Shown here: in pieces, positions 50,632 through 58,962 of the stretch
Numbering within the stretch: the first letter of the stretch is position 1
Layout: each line of letters begins with the position of its first letter
NCBI GenBank assembly: GCA_041751875.1
Contig: JBGSIC010000013.1
Span: 310,001-374,000, forward strand
DNA: 64,000 nt
Source: JBGSIC01 sp041751875
Lineage (GTDB): Bacteria; Bdellovibrionota; FAC87; UBA2466; JACKAF01
Direction of reading: 5' to 3'
Translations under genes and position numbers: made by a program
The notes under the pieces: generated by a model
Told to the model about the DNA's origin: nothing
The model's database searches: none
What the model saw: only the letters and a program-made list of their open reading frames with translations

Positions 50632-52931
50632 GCCGCCTGCCGAAAAGGCGCCGGTTGTTGTACAGACTGTTCAATTTCTTCGTATCCCAGATCGATCGCG
50701 TAGGACCCTTGAGAAGTGCGGGCACAGAGGTGAACTTTGCTGGTGCCGCTTAACTTTTCCCCTGCCTTAATTTCCACCAACCGCAAAGAAAGTCGCTTAG
50801 TCTTCGAAAGCGATTGCAACACGTTTCGAACGGCATACCAGTAAGTAGGCGGCAAAATGGGTACATTCTGGAAAGTGTAATTCAGATACCCGGAAAGAAA
50901 GTACTCGCCCAAGCGAGGTAACGCTTTTAGTTGGTCCATGCCTGACTCGGGAACAGTATAAACCGCGATGACCTGCCCGTAGGGACGAAACGGAACGGCC
51001 AGTTCGTTAATCTCAGCGATAAACTGCCCCTTAACATGCGATAAAATAGGGTTGTCAGCGTAGCGGCGTTTCAAGCCAAAGAGTGCTTTGGCGTGTCCGG
51101 GGCTGGCGACTGATGTCAGACTCACCCACTGGCCCGATTCATCCAAGGTCCACCACGTTCCTTGATGTTGTCCCCGATTGAATTCGGAGAAGCGCACTTC
51201 AAGAAGGGCCAGCAAAGCTTTCGGGCTCTGTACGATGGAATGTGAAACCAGTGGGGCCAAACCGCTGACGTCTTTCTTCATTAGTACGTCGAGCGAGACT
51301 TTCTTGAAATCCTGAACAAGTAAGGGAAACTTGACCACCAGCCGTGAGTGAATCGGCAACGTCGCGGTGGAAGTAGGCGCCCAAACCAAGAGTCTTCGTG
51401 AATCCAACGCCATGATACGGTCGGTAATCCGAAGACTGCGTCCGATGTTCAGCAAAAGCTGCTCCATTTTCGAAGTAGAACGAATGGAGGTTCTCAGTGT
51501 GAGCTCGTACAGCCCATCGTCATAGCCAAACTTTTTTAGGACGGGGGAAAGTACTCCAAAACAACTGATAAACTCGCTGGGAAGCACGTAGTTAGAGGCC
51601 GCCTTGGTATCACGATTTAAGGCATGATCAAATGTCAAACCTTCCGCAAGGTCATGCTTCTGGTGAAAGCGGATGGCAACCGCCAGAAGCGCACCTTCGG
51701 CGATGAAACACACCATGAGTAAATTGATATTTATCAAGCCACCTAAGATCCATGCGGCGAATGGCACGGCAACTCTAAGTAGCAAAGTGGGAGTGTAGAG
51801 TTTAAGTTCCTGTGCCACCGCTATCGCTTGGTTTAAGAAGAACTGCACGGCGAGGGAGACAAGAAGCCAAGCAAAAAATAGACGGTGCGTTTCCATGCTT
51901 TCCGAAGCGATTGCGTAAACAAAGATCGTGATTAAAGTGCCCAAGAGGATTGTGGCTGCCAAATTTCGCGCGTTCCGCACCCGCATTGCAATCAGCTCCC
52001 ATTCTTGGCGAACAATGGCTCCGAAAAGATCGACATAGAGGGATCGGAAGGGCCTACAAATAATGGCGAGCGAAAGGGGACGAAAGCCCAACGCCCAGAA
52101 TACAAGCTCCGGGGTTTTACCCAAGGAAGTTGTGAAAACGAGGAGAAGAGGAGGTACGAACTGACTGATAAATACCGCTACACGACTCGCCAATACCTGC
52201 CAATTTTGAAACGGCAGCACCTTTTCGGGGTTGCGATTGAGAATTTTTTCAAAAAATTCTGCTCTACGCGCCAGAATGATCGAAGCAATCGCTCCCAACA
52301 CGCCAATAACGAAATGGCCTCCGATAAGAATGTAGAGGCCCGTAAGTGCTTTTATCCGTAGATTGATGATGGCAAGGACGATCGCGGCACTTAGTGCTAC
52401 TAACAAGAAATTGAGAACAGGGGGAAAGTAAACCCGCCTGCGAATGTTGATTTCCGCCGTTCGAACGTTGACCCAGATGCTCAAGAGACTCAGCGTCGCT
52501 TTAACCGCCGCAAAAATTGCTATCGGCGGGTACAGAAACGATTCCAGCGAATACGTCACCATAAGTGTGTATACAACAACCGCTATGACCACACTCACTG
52601 CAGCCATGAAGCTTACTGGTATGGCTTCGCCAAAAAGGAGTGCACTACGCAATGAGTGAATCAAAGCCTCACAAAAAACAGAGAGAATCCAACCCACCAG
52701 GGCGATGGCCCCTGCCAGCATAAAGACGTCGGGACTAGTACAGAATCCAAATCCGACGATCTCAATGAAATCAATGGCGTGATTGGAAAAGCGCCGAGCG
52801 AAGAATCCCTTACTACGAAACAGCGTATACAAAACTGAGTTACGCCAACCGGACGACCACATGAGGTCAACCCACGCTTCGCGGCCCTTCTGCGACTGTG
52901 CTAGTAGGAGGAGTTTTTCGTTGACCGTCAC
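50628..52931 (-). CDS. Large multi-pass membrane protein with GGDEF-like tail, RT partner
   Basis: A 767-residue protein. Residues about 65-460 hold 12-13 hydrophobic helices (AGAIALVGWILSVFCEAL, AIPVSFMAAVSVVIAVVVYT, LFFAWLLVSLAVQFFLN) in the style of polysaccharide flippase/MOP-type exporters; I cannot assign the family. The last 300 residues are soluble and include a segment reading like a degenerate GGDEF fold (MEQLLLNIGRSLRITDRI, LLVWAPTS), without the GGDEF signature. The GTG start at 52931 overlaps the RT stop (GTGA) with GGAGGG five bases upstream, so it is translationally coupled to the reverse transcriptase. The longer frame to 53039 would overlap the RT gene by 112 bases and is rejected. 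It is a membrane partner for the RT of unknown role. Confidence 0.75.
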   Translation of the reverse strand: MTVNEKLLLLAQSQKGREAWVDLMWSSGWRNSVLYTLFRSKGFFARRFSNHAIDFIEIVGFGFCTSPDVFMLAGAIALVGWILSVFCEALIHSLRSALLFGEAIPVSFMAAVSVVIAVVVYTLMVTYSLESFLYPPIAIFAAVKATLSLLSIWVNVRTAEINIRRRVYFPPVLNFLLVALSAAIVLAIINLRIKALTGLYILIGGHFVIGVLGAIASIILARRAEFFEKILNRNPEKVLPFQNWQVLASRVAVFISQFVPPLLLVFTTSLGKTPELVFWALGFRPLSLAIICRPFRSLYVDLFGAIVRQEWELIAMRVRNARNLAATILLGTLITIFVYAIASESMETHRLFFAWLLVSLAVQFFLNQAIAVAQELKLYTPTLLLRVAVPFAAWILGGLININLLMVCFIAEGALLAVAIRFHQKHDLAEGLTFDHALNRDTKAASNYVLPSEFISCFGVLSPVLKKFGYDDGLYELTLRTSIRSTSKMEQLLLNIGRSLRITDRIMALDSRRLLVWAPTSTATLPIHSRLVVKFPLLVQDFKKVSLDVLMKKDVSGLAPLVSHSIVQSPKALLALLEVRFSEFNRGQHQGTWWTLDESGQWVSLTSVASPGHAKALFGLKRRYADNPILSHVKGQFIAEINELAVPFRPYGQVIAVYTVPESGMDQLKALPRLGEYFLSGYLNYTFQNVPILPPTYWYAVRNVLQSLSKTKRLSLRLVEIKAGEKLSGTSKVHLCARTSQGSYAIDLGYEEIEQSVQQPAPFRQAA

Positions 52932-54235
52932 GCTGCCCTCCGGCCGCGACGGCTGATCTGTCCCATGCGATTGTAGAAAATCGAAGGCACTTTTAACCTT
53001 CGAAATACCCGCCAGGCTTCGCGAGGCTTGAGCTGCCAATAGTTTCTCAGGGCCCGCACGGTGGTTTGAGTGACCTGCTCATCTAAAAGTTTTGCCAAGT
53101 CGTAGTTGTGGTGGCCGTAGAGAACGTGTCGGGTAGAGTTAGCTTCTATGGGATCAAGTAAATCCCGAATGCCTTTGGAAAGAGTTTTTTCTTTGATACT
53201 CTTTTCGAACTCCATGGTCGATAGACGTTTAACCAAAGCCAGAATCTCAGTGCGTAGATATTTCTGCGCCTTATCAAAGTGCGCTGCCTTGCAACCAATC
53301 TTGCCTTTTGCCAGTAAGGAAGCTCCCAACCATTCCAACCTCACCGCGCCCGCAAACTCGGGATAGCGGTTAAAATCTCGGTGTGTTTGATAGGTAAAGT
53401 AATAGTTCTTTTTCTTTTCGGGCTTAATTTTGAGTCCCAAGCTTTCAATTTGTTCGTCGATCGCCTTATTCACTCTCATCGCGTCCTCGTAATGCGGAGT
53501 CGCGAAGATAAAATCGTCCCCATATCGTCCGTAAAAGGAATCGGGAAAAGCCGACAGGATCTCATCCAATGGTGTTAAGAAAAAGTTTTCGAACTGCGGC
53601 ACCATCGGCGACCCCGAGGGAATTCCCAGGTACATGCAGGTCTCGGCCGCATCCGCTGAGGTGCGAAAGGGAATGCGTATACTTTGCTCAAGAAGACTTC
53701 TAAAAACACTGCTTTCTTTGAGATCGGTACGCTCTTCGATGAGAGCCATCAACTTCTTGTGCTTAATGGAATCGCCATAGGATTGCACATCGCGCTTCAT
53801 TACAAAAAGGGCTTGCCCCTTATGCGCGGTCACGAACGTAGCAAAATCTTGGAGAGCGCGGTGCGCACCCGATCCTTTGCGAAAAGAAAAGACTCTGTTG
53901 GAAACCAGTGGATCAATCTTCTCGCGAAGTATTTCCGCCATCACCATCAACAGAATCCGTTCAGGCCAATCAGCGATATAGAAGTTTCTATCTTTGTCGG
54001 TACGCACGATCGCCCATTTGTGCGCGCTAAAAGTAAACCCAGCCTTAGATTTAAGTGCTTTCAGGATGGTGTTGAGGACCTTACGCTCATGGAGGAAGAC
54101 CCAAAATAGAGAGAGTTCGGGATACAGAGCGGAGCTGCGCAAAAAGCGCGGCTCATCCTGCGCGCGCTTGCGCAAACGGTCGAGCACCTGTTTGTACCGT
54201 TTGGGCTGTAAAAGCGCTTTGTCCCAATGATTCAT
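52928..54235 (-). CDS. Reverse transcriptase (RVT_1), stand-alone
   Basis: A 435-residue reverse transcriptase with the full motif order: DWPERILLMVMAEIL (motif 1 region), VFSFRKGSGAHRAL, motif A with catalytic Asp149 (VMKRDVQSYGDSIKH), motif B GIPSGSPMVPQFENFFL (204-220), motif C RYGDD (Asp240, Asp241), motif D SLGLKIKPEKKKNYYF, and RLEWLGASLLAKG. It has neither the maturase/HNH parts of group II intron proteins nor the usual DGR or retron YxDD variants (it has YGDD). There is no integrase or transposase nearby. The C-terminal 110 residues are basic and helical, a thumb-like domain. The next gene overlaps its stop; a structured RNA candidate precedes it. This resembles defence-type (UG/DRT or retron-like) RT loci, but I cannot place it in a named class. 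Confidence 0.88.
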   Translation of the reverse strand: MNHWDKALLQPKRYKQVLDRLRKRAQDEPRFLRSSALYPELSLFWVFLHERKVLNTILKALKSKAGFTFSAHKWAIVRTDKDRNFYIADWPERILLMVMAEILREKIDPLVSNRVFSFRKGSGAHRALQDFATFVTAHKGQALFVMKRDVQSYGDSIKHKKLMALIEERTDLKESSVFRSLLEQSIRIPFRTSADAAETCMYLGIPSGSPMVPQFENFFLTPLDEILSAFPDSFYGRYGDDFIFATPHYEDAMRVNKAIDEQIESLGLKIKPEKKKNYYFTYQTHRDFNRYPEFAGAVRLEWLGASLLAKGKIGCKAAHFDKAQKYLRTEILALVKRLSTMEFEKSIKEKTLSKGIRDLLDPIEANSTRHVLYGHHNYDLAKLLDEQVTQTTVRALRNYWQLKPREAWRVFRRLKVPSIFYNRMGQISRRGRRAA

Positions 54236-54777
54236 CCGATCTGAACTCCAAAAAAGGTGGGGATCCCCTTATTGATACCCACAGAGCAAGAAGTGCTAAA
54301 GGGTTTGAAAAAATCGTATCCAGAGTATGAAAGAGTGCCGGCTCTACGAAATCATACCCAGACACCAATCCCGGCAAAGGAGACTAGCTCCTTCTTGGGG
54401 ATCCCCAACACTGAGATCGGTATTTCCAGGCCAAAACGTTACCCATCGTGTCATTTCGTCTAGGTTCGAGTCAGCATAGTTGCCACAATCGTTAAGTATT
54501 GTATTTAATTGAATTTTCGAGTGTCGCCGGATTTGACAGGGTGACAAGGGCTCAAACAGCATCTCTCGAGGGTTAACCAATTAAGATAATTAAGTTTTTT
54601 GCGAAAGGGGGAATTTTCCTTCGTTTTCTTCCCAAAGGTCTCTATCGGGAGTCTGTAACTCATTGATTTCAGGTAGGAGCTATCCCCCCAAGTTTTGGTA
54701 CTGCTCTTGCTCTTATGTATGGGTGCGACCTTGATAACTCACCCACTTTTCGATTTTTGATTTTGTTGGAGGAACGT
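54236..54777. other. Intergenic region between the RT operon and the small lipoprotein
   Basis: A 542-base gap with no ORF I trust. The part nearest the RT holds the palindrome-flanked structured segment; the rest (54409-54777) is A/T-rich and includes TTGACA at 54533 without a good -10 partner on the plus strand. Promoters for both divergent units should lie here. Confidence 0.4.
54256..54408 (-). ncRNA. Candidate structured RNA/leader of the RT operon, palindrome-flanked
   Basis: Upstream of the RT start there is a 153-base segment flanked by copies of GGGGATCCCC: ttggggatccccaa (54395-54408) and ggggatcccc (54259-54268). In RNA sense the outer copies can pair with each other over about 12-13 bp, as do the a1/a2 ends of retron RNAs; each copy can also self-pair. 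Inside, reading minus strand, are a 6-bp hairpin AAGGAG/CTCCTT (54393-54377), a TGCCGG/CCGGCA stem and a GTATGA...TCATAC stem. The RT ATG follows about 20 bases after the second palindrome. It could also be a double operator. No direct evidence of transcription. Confidence 0.45.
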
Positions 54778-54930
54778 ATGAAGATGTTTAAAAAGGCTTT
54801 AATCGTAGCTATGTTCGTGACTTTGAGCGGCTTGGTCTCTGGCTGTTTGTCGGCGGGTGATACGAGTGGTCCGAAAACTTTCAGCCCTGCTAATAACGGC
54901 GGAAATCTAGCCAACGGCGACGTTGAATAG
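54778..54930 (+). CDS. Small lipoprotein
   Basis: A 50-residue lipoprotein: MKMFKKALIVAMFVTLSGLVSGC with Cys23 as lipid site, then SAGDTSGPKTFSPANNGGNLANGDVE. It has an excellent ribosome-binding site (GGAGG, 5-bp spacing), so ATG 54778 is safe and the longer frame from 54715 is not needed. A terminator follows directly. Bdellovibrio-type genomes carry many such tiny lipoproteins; function unknown. It is divergent from the RT operon. Confidence 0.75.
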   Translation: MKMFKKALIVAMFVTLSGLVSGCLSAGDTSGPKTFSPANNGGNLANGDVE

Positions 54931-54948
54931 TTTTTGATCGTACGATTT

Positions 54949-54982
54949 GGGCGGCTTCAGGGATGAAGTCGCCCATTTTTTT
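54949..54982 (+). terminator. Rho-independent terminator after small lipoprotein
   Basis: Stem gggcggcttc (54949-54958) and gaagtcgccc (54964-54973), one mismatch, followed by attttttttg. It lies between the lipoprotein stop and the fabH stop. Confidence 0.85.
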
Positions 54983-54985
54983 TGC

Positions 54986-55999
54986 CTAGAATCTTAAAAT
55001 TGCCGAGGCCCAAGTAAAGCCGCTACCAAATGCGGCCATCGCGACCCGCATCCCCTTTTTCAATCTTCCCGCTTTAATCGCTTCATCCATTCCCAAAGGA
55101 ATCGTCGCGGCCGTCGTGTTTCCGAATTTTTCGATCGTATTGAAAACTTTCTCTTTCGGAATTTTAAAAAAATCCGCGACTGCTTCGTTAATACGCAAAT
55201 TGGCTTGATGAAATAAAAACAAATCAATGTCCTCAGACTTCAACGCATTGTGAGCAAGTCCTTCCTGTAGGACCTCTCCCATTTTCGTGACGGCCTCGAC
55301 AAAAACTTTTTTTCCGTTCATCACGGGATAGTGAAGGCCTTCTTCCAGCATCTGAGCATCGACTCGCTCGGACTTTCCCATCCCCGCGCCCGGAGCCGGA
55401 GTCCACAGCTCTTTTGCTCCGCTGCCATCCGTGTGCAAATGAGTGGAATAGATAAATGAATCTGTCGACGGTAACGTTACGTCTGTTGCGGACAACACAA
55501 CAGCGCCCGCTCCATCGCCAAATAAAACGGAAACGTCGCGACCAGGAGTCGCTTTCTGAAGGCCACTCGAGTGTGTTTCCGCACCCACAAGGAGCACATG
55601 CTTGTACATGCCCGTGCGGATAAACTGATCGGCTACCGACAATCCGTAGATAAAACCCGAACACTGCTGACGGATATCGAGCGTGGGGGTGTTCTTAATT
55701 CCTAGTTTAGCCTGTAGAAAACACCCGGTACCGGGAAAGAAATGATCCGGACTGAGCGTGGCAAAAATGATGAGGTCAATTTCCGTCTTCTTGATTCCGG
55801 CGTTCTCAATCGCTCTTTCTGCTGCTTGCACACCGAGGTCTGAAGTCGATACACCCACGTCGGACCAGCGACGCTCTTGAATTCCCGAGCGACGAACAAT
55901 CCACTCGTCCGACGTATCCATGATTTTTTCGAGGTCTTTGTTCGTTACCACCCGCGGAGGAAGATAGGATCCTACTCCGACGACACGCGCCCTAAGCAT
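54986..55999 (-). CDS. fabH: Beta-ketoacyl-ACP synthase III
   Basis: Starts fatty acid synthesis by condensing acetyl-CoA with malonyl-ACP. A 337-residue enzyme: RARVVGVGSYLPPRVVTN start, the catalytic Cys in LDIRQQCSGFIYGLS, His in LFLFHQANLRINEAV and Asn in EKFGNTTAATIPLG. ATG 55999 has CAGGAG 6-7 bases upstream, and the family N-terminus begins there; the longer frame to 56146 is not needed. It is a lone fabH without acpP or fabD beside it, so it could be an extra copy or part of a specialised lipid pathway. Confidence 0.93.
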   Translation of the reverse strand: MLRARVVGVGSYLPPRVVTNKDLEKIMDTSDEWIVRRSGIQERRWSDVGVSTSDLGVQAAERAIENAGIKKTEIDLIIFATLSPDHFFPGTGCFLQAKLGIKNTPTLDIRQQCSGFIYGLSVADQFIRTGMYKHVLLVGAETHSSGLQKATPGRDVSVLFGDGAGAVVLSATDVTLPSTDSFIYSTHLHTDGSGAKELWTPAPGAGMGKSERVDAQMLEEGLHYPVMNGKKVFVEAVTKMGEVLQEGLAHNALKSEDIDLFLFHQANLRINEAVADFFKIPKEKVFNTIEKFGNTTAATIPLGMDEAIKAGRLKKGMRVAMAAFGSGFTWASAILRF

Positions 56000-56325
56000 A
56001 GTGACTCCTGAAGGAAAATAAGACCCTATTGGGCCACAAGAGATCCGCCTTTGCAACCAGTCGAGAAAGCGAGGTTTCCAAGCCCTTTTTGTCGAAAGTT
56101 TAGACAGTCCCTTTCTCACGATTAGGGAAACGGAACTAATCCCCAAAAAAGACTACTGAAAACGGCTTGCCCACCGATCTTACGAAACTGTCTAACCCCC
56201 ATGCAAAGTGCCTTAAACACTGAAAAAAACCGCTTTTTGCATGACGCAACAAATCATTTTCCTGGTATACTTAGAGTCAACAGCATGGATTACAGCCCTC
56301 CCCTTAAGGAGAGCTGGAGGCAACT
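56000..56325. other. Intergenic region between fabH and the Asn/Ser-rich lipoprotein
   Basis: A 326-base gap between divergent genes. The only clear signal is an extended -10 TGGTATACT at 56263-56271 for the plus-strand gene. The frame at 56241 has no support. Confidence 0.5.
56263..56271 (+). promoter_or_regulatory. Extended -10 promoter element
   Basis: TGGTATACT matches the extended -10 consensus (TGn plus TATAAT-like). It lies about 55 bases upstream of the ATG at 56326 and has no good -35 box, which such promoters do not need. Confidence 0.5.
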
Positions 56326-56778
56326 ATGAGAAGACTACATACCTTATCTACCCTCTTATTATTGTTTGCACTCGCAGCCTGCCAACCCGGCGGAGGCGGC
56401 TATTACCGTGGCAATTCGACCTGGGGATCCGGCCTAAACAGTGGCTCGAACAACAATAGCAACAGCAACGGCAGCAACTCTAACAACTCCGGTAGCAACA
56501 ATAGCAGCAACTCGGCTACCGCTGCGGCTCAACGCCGCTGCGATCAGATATTTAATGTCACGCAACGTGTGCAATGGAACTGTCACGCGGTGTTTGTGGA
56601 TTTTGCGGAAGAAATTTCGACTTCTTGCAAGCGAGCTTGGAACAGCCTTTATACTTCTGGCTATTGCGACCTCGATGCGGTGAATGGCACCATCCGCACT
56701 TGCAAAACGGATTTACAAACCAACTGGGCCCATGTTCCTTCGGGGTGCCGTTCCGCACTTTCGCCCTGGATTAACTAA
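56326..56778 (+). CDS. Lipoprotein with Ser/Asn-rich linker
   Basis: A 150-residue lipoprotein: MRRLHTLSTLLLLFALAAC with the lipobox, then a low-complexity linker of Gly, Ser and Asn (SGSNNNSNSNGSNSNNSGSN), then a compact C-terminal part with six cysteines (RRCDQIF, WNCHAVF, TSCKRAW, SGYCDLD, TCKTDL, GCRSAL), probably three disulfides. AGGAGAGCTGGAGG precedes the ATG. It is followed by a terminator. The cysteine pattern may define a small secreted domain; not recognised. Confidence 0.75.
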   Translation: MRRLHTLSTLLLLFALAACQPGGGGYYRGNSTWGSGLNSGSNNNSNSNGSNSNNSGSNNSSNSATAAAQRRCDQIFNVTQRVQWNCHAVFVDFAEEISTSCKRAWNSLYTSGYCDLDAVNGTIRTCKTDLQTNWAHVPSGCRSALSPWIN

Positions 56779-56969
56779 GGGATCAGAAGATTTTTATGCT
56801 CGAAGGAAGACTGCGGTCCCTTCGGGGGAGCCGCTTTTTTTGTGGCATCCGTGCTGGGGAGTCGATTTCCCCCTGCGCAGCTCAGTAAGAAAATCACCAT
56901 CCAGCTACTCAAAAAAATCAGTACTTTCGGCCAGCTGAGTGTTTGCGCCCACGGTCTTGCATCCTTCAT
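56775..56969 (-). CDS. Possible small lipoprotein
   Basis: A 64-residue minus-strand frame with a hydrophobic start and a lipobox-like site: KVLIFLSSWMVIFLLSCAGGN. A G-rich stretch precedes the ATG at 56969. Against it, its middle part (KKAAPPKGPQ) is just the terminator of the opposite strand read backwards. Real or not is uncertain. Confidence 0.3.
   Translation of the reverse strand: MKDARPWAQTLSWPKVLIFLSSWMVIFLLSCAGGNRLPSTDATKKAAPPKGPQSSFEHKNLLIP
56812..56841 (+). terminator. Rho-independent terminator
   Basis: gcggtccc, ttcgg, then gggagccgc with one bulged base, and a T run (56835-56841). It ends the lipoprotein transcript. The opposite-strand ORF runs through this sequence. Confidence 0.65.
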
Positions 56970-57037
56970 AAAAATCCCCCCGTTATGATTCGGAGAGTCA
57001 TTGCTTTTCCTTTAGGGCACTTATAGAAGGTGAGGCT

Positions 57038-57487
57038 ATGTCAGAAACACCCGCAACCACCCTTCCCACGAGCCATCAGGGAATTCAGGAGTATCTCGAG
57101 AGCCACCTCGACACCTTTATGGAACGCCTGGAATCAGACGCGATGTGTGTCTACGCCCGCGACGAGGCCACCAAGTCGGCTCGCTTAGTTGCCTGGAGGG
57201 GCGAAAAGCCTCGTGAAAGCTGTCCCTACGACTTACCCCCCATCGGAACCTGCGCAAAATCGGGTAAAGGCCTTCTCATCGAACGTAAACATTCGCAGCC
57301 GGAGAAATACCAAAGCTTGATCGTCGTACCACTTACCTATGAGGAGTTTTTGTTAGGAGTATTGTACTGCGCGAGTGTAAAGCCGGAGTTTTTTAAGCAA
57401 GAGAAGAAATTAGCCGCGGTACGTGGGCTTGCCGACCACTTGGGTAAGATTTGGGTTCAACCCATCTCTGGCGGGAAGAATAACTAG
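57038..57487 (+). CDS. GAF-domain protein
   Basis: A 149-residue protein with one GAF-like domain: FMERLESDAMCVYARDEATKSARLVAWRG, then PIGTCAKSGKGLLIERKH, SLIVVPLTYEEFLLGVLYCASVKPEFFKQE and a helical end. Free-standing GAF proteins bind small ligands or nitrogen/redox signals; the cysteines (MCVY, SCPY, TCAK, YCAS) could be relevant. No output domain. It is followed by the convergent M28 peptidase gene with a 9-base gap. Function unknown. Confidence 0.78.
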   Translation: MSETPATTLPTSHQGIQEYLESHLDTFMERLESDAMCVYARDEATKSARLVAWRGEKPRESCPYDLPPIGTCAKSGKGLLIERKHSQPEKYQSLIVVPLTYEEFLLGVLYCASVKPEFFKQEKKLAAVRGLADHLGKIWVQPISGGKNN

Positions 57488-57496
57488 GACCCGTTT

Positions 57497-58630
57497 CTAA
57501 AGTCGCACTTCAGCTTTTTGTGCGACCACCGCTAGATTTAAACGCACGACTTCTAAAGCGTAACCCCAGTTAATCGTATTAAGTTGATCACAAGCTAAGT
57601 GGTAGCAAGGTGTCTTGGCGTCCCAATGCTCAATCGTAAGTACGGCGGGAACTCCTTTGTTCAAAAAAGGCACATGATCGCTGCCCCACGCGGGCATCGT
57701 GATTTGTGGTTTAAGAGAAGTGTAGAGTCTCACCTGATCGGTGTACCACTTCGCCTCAGATTCGAACGCTTTATTCGTTTCCACATCTAAAATGCCATCT
57801 TTGTTGTAACCAATCATGTCCATATTGATGGCGAACTTCAACTCAGCTAACTTGCCATTCTTGGATTTGTCGGCGACAAAAGCAGTACTTCCCATTAAGC
57901 CCTGCTCTTCTCCGTTACTGGCCAGAAACACGATGCTGCGCTCAGAATCATAACTGGACAGGACGCGTGCCATCTCCAGTAAAGCAACCGCTCCGGTTGC
58001 GTTGTCATCCGCGCCGGCTTGGTGGTGCCCCACATCATCTAAGTGACCGATGACCACAACCTTCTCATTTGGCTTAGTCAGGCCGTTTTTTTCCGCCACT
58101 ACATTGCACTCCTTACCTTGCTGTCGCGTGCGATAACAGTGCAGTTCGGTGGCATAACCCAGCTTCTCAAACCCCTCACGAATCCACGCCACTGCTCCCG
58201 CGTTTCCCGAGTCCGCCTTTTTGTCCAGCCCCTGAACACCTCGGTTTTCAAAGGTAACTAAATACTCAACCCAGTTTTGATAGCTCATTCGCGAAACAGC
58301 TTGAATCAACTTTTTGATCAAAGGATCAGCTCGAAGGTCGCTACGTTCTGATGGTTCGTATTGTTTGATTTCGTTTGGATCCACTTTGCGAAGATACTTG
58401 GCCAAGGCAGCATCAATGGCTTGTCCTTTTTCTTTGCGGACAACTTTAAGCCGACCCTCATCCCTATCGTAGTGGTAACGCGCCTCAACTGCCTCAAGCA
58501 CGTGGGGATGGTGTGAAGTGACAAGCCAGTAGTCAAAACGGTCGCTTCGAGCCTGGCTACGCATGCCAGACAGACCCAGCACGAGAAAAATCGCACCCAC
58601 GGGACCCCAAAACTTCAGACGCTTGGTCAT
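57497..58630 (-). CDS. Exported M28-family zinc peptidase
   Basis: A 377-residue exported metallopeptidase. From ATG 58630 it begins MTKRLKFWGPVGAIFLVLGLSG, a signal peptide. The zinc-aminopeptidase core is visible: VVIGHLDDVGHHQAGADDNATGAVALLEMAR (His, bridging Asp), IVFLASNGEEQGLMGSTAF (Glu general base), FAINMDMIGYNKDG (Asp) and a final His in TIEHWDAKTPCYHLACDQL. The preceding 130 residues form an N-terminal domain. It probably releases amino acids in the periplasm or outside. The frame continues to 58762, but the signal peptide fixes the start. Confidence 0.92.
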   Translation of the reverse strand: MTKRLKFWGPVGAIFLVLGLSGMRSQARSDRFDYWLVTSHHPHVLEAVEARYHYDRDEGRLKVVRKEKGQAIDAALAKYLRKVDPNEIKQYEPSERSDLRADPLIKKLIQAVSRMSYQNWVEYLVTFENRGVQGLDKKADSGNAGAVAWIREGFEKLGYATELHCYRTRQQGKECNVVAEKNGLTKPNEKVVVIGHLDDVGHHQAGADDNATGAVALLEMARVLSSYDSERSIVFLASNGEEQGLMGSTAFVADKSKNGKLAELKFAINMDMIGYNKDGILDVETNKAFESEAKWYTDQVRLYTSLKPQITMPAWGSDHVPFLNKGVPAVLTIEHWDAKTPCYHLACDQLNTINWGYALEVVRLNLAVVAQKAEVRL

Positions 58631-58962
58631 TCCGCCCCCGCACTCAAATTTTTGATGTGAGAAATTAAGACGCTTTAAGCGTAAACCAGCGCCGCCTTCT
58701 TCGAAAGAGTTTTCCCTTCTGCGATTTTCTGTCGTGAAGTGGCGCGTCGTTGGTCGGAACATTTCCCGTTGATGGGTCTCAAGGTTCGCCCACTACCTCT
58801 TCAAACCGCCGAGAATACTGGAAATTCTTTCCTGGCTAGCACCCCTCCGGCAGCCAATGTCGCTCCTATTATATGCGCGCGTTTTTTTCTTAAAATCTAT
58901 CGCAAATGATCCGATCGATTGGCCAAGGTGAGCTGAACAAGTCAGCTCCTTAAGGAGAACTC
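58631..58962. other. Intergenic region with hairpin leader before the small basic protein
   Basis: A 332-base gap between divergent genes; no ORF is convincing. Directly before the small protein gene there is a GAGCTGA/TCAGCTC hairpin (58930-58948) followed by CTCCTTAAGGAG (58946-58957), a perfect 12-bp palindrome whose right half is the ribosome-binding site of the next gene. Confidence 0.5.

Noticed and set aside
52932..53039. Longer start for the membrane protein (112-base overlap with RT)
   Set aside because: GTG 52931 has a good ribosome-binding site and the GTGA overlap with the RT stop, so the longer frame is a by-product of open reading.
52928..54235. Group II intron or DGR as the origin of the RT
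   Set aside because: No maturase X/HNH domain, no intron domain V-type structure seen, and no variable-repeat or target gene pair; motif C is YGDD rather than the DGR type.
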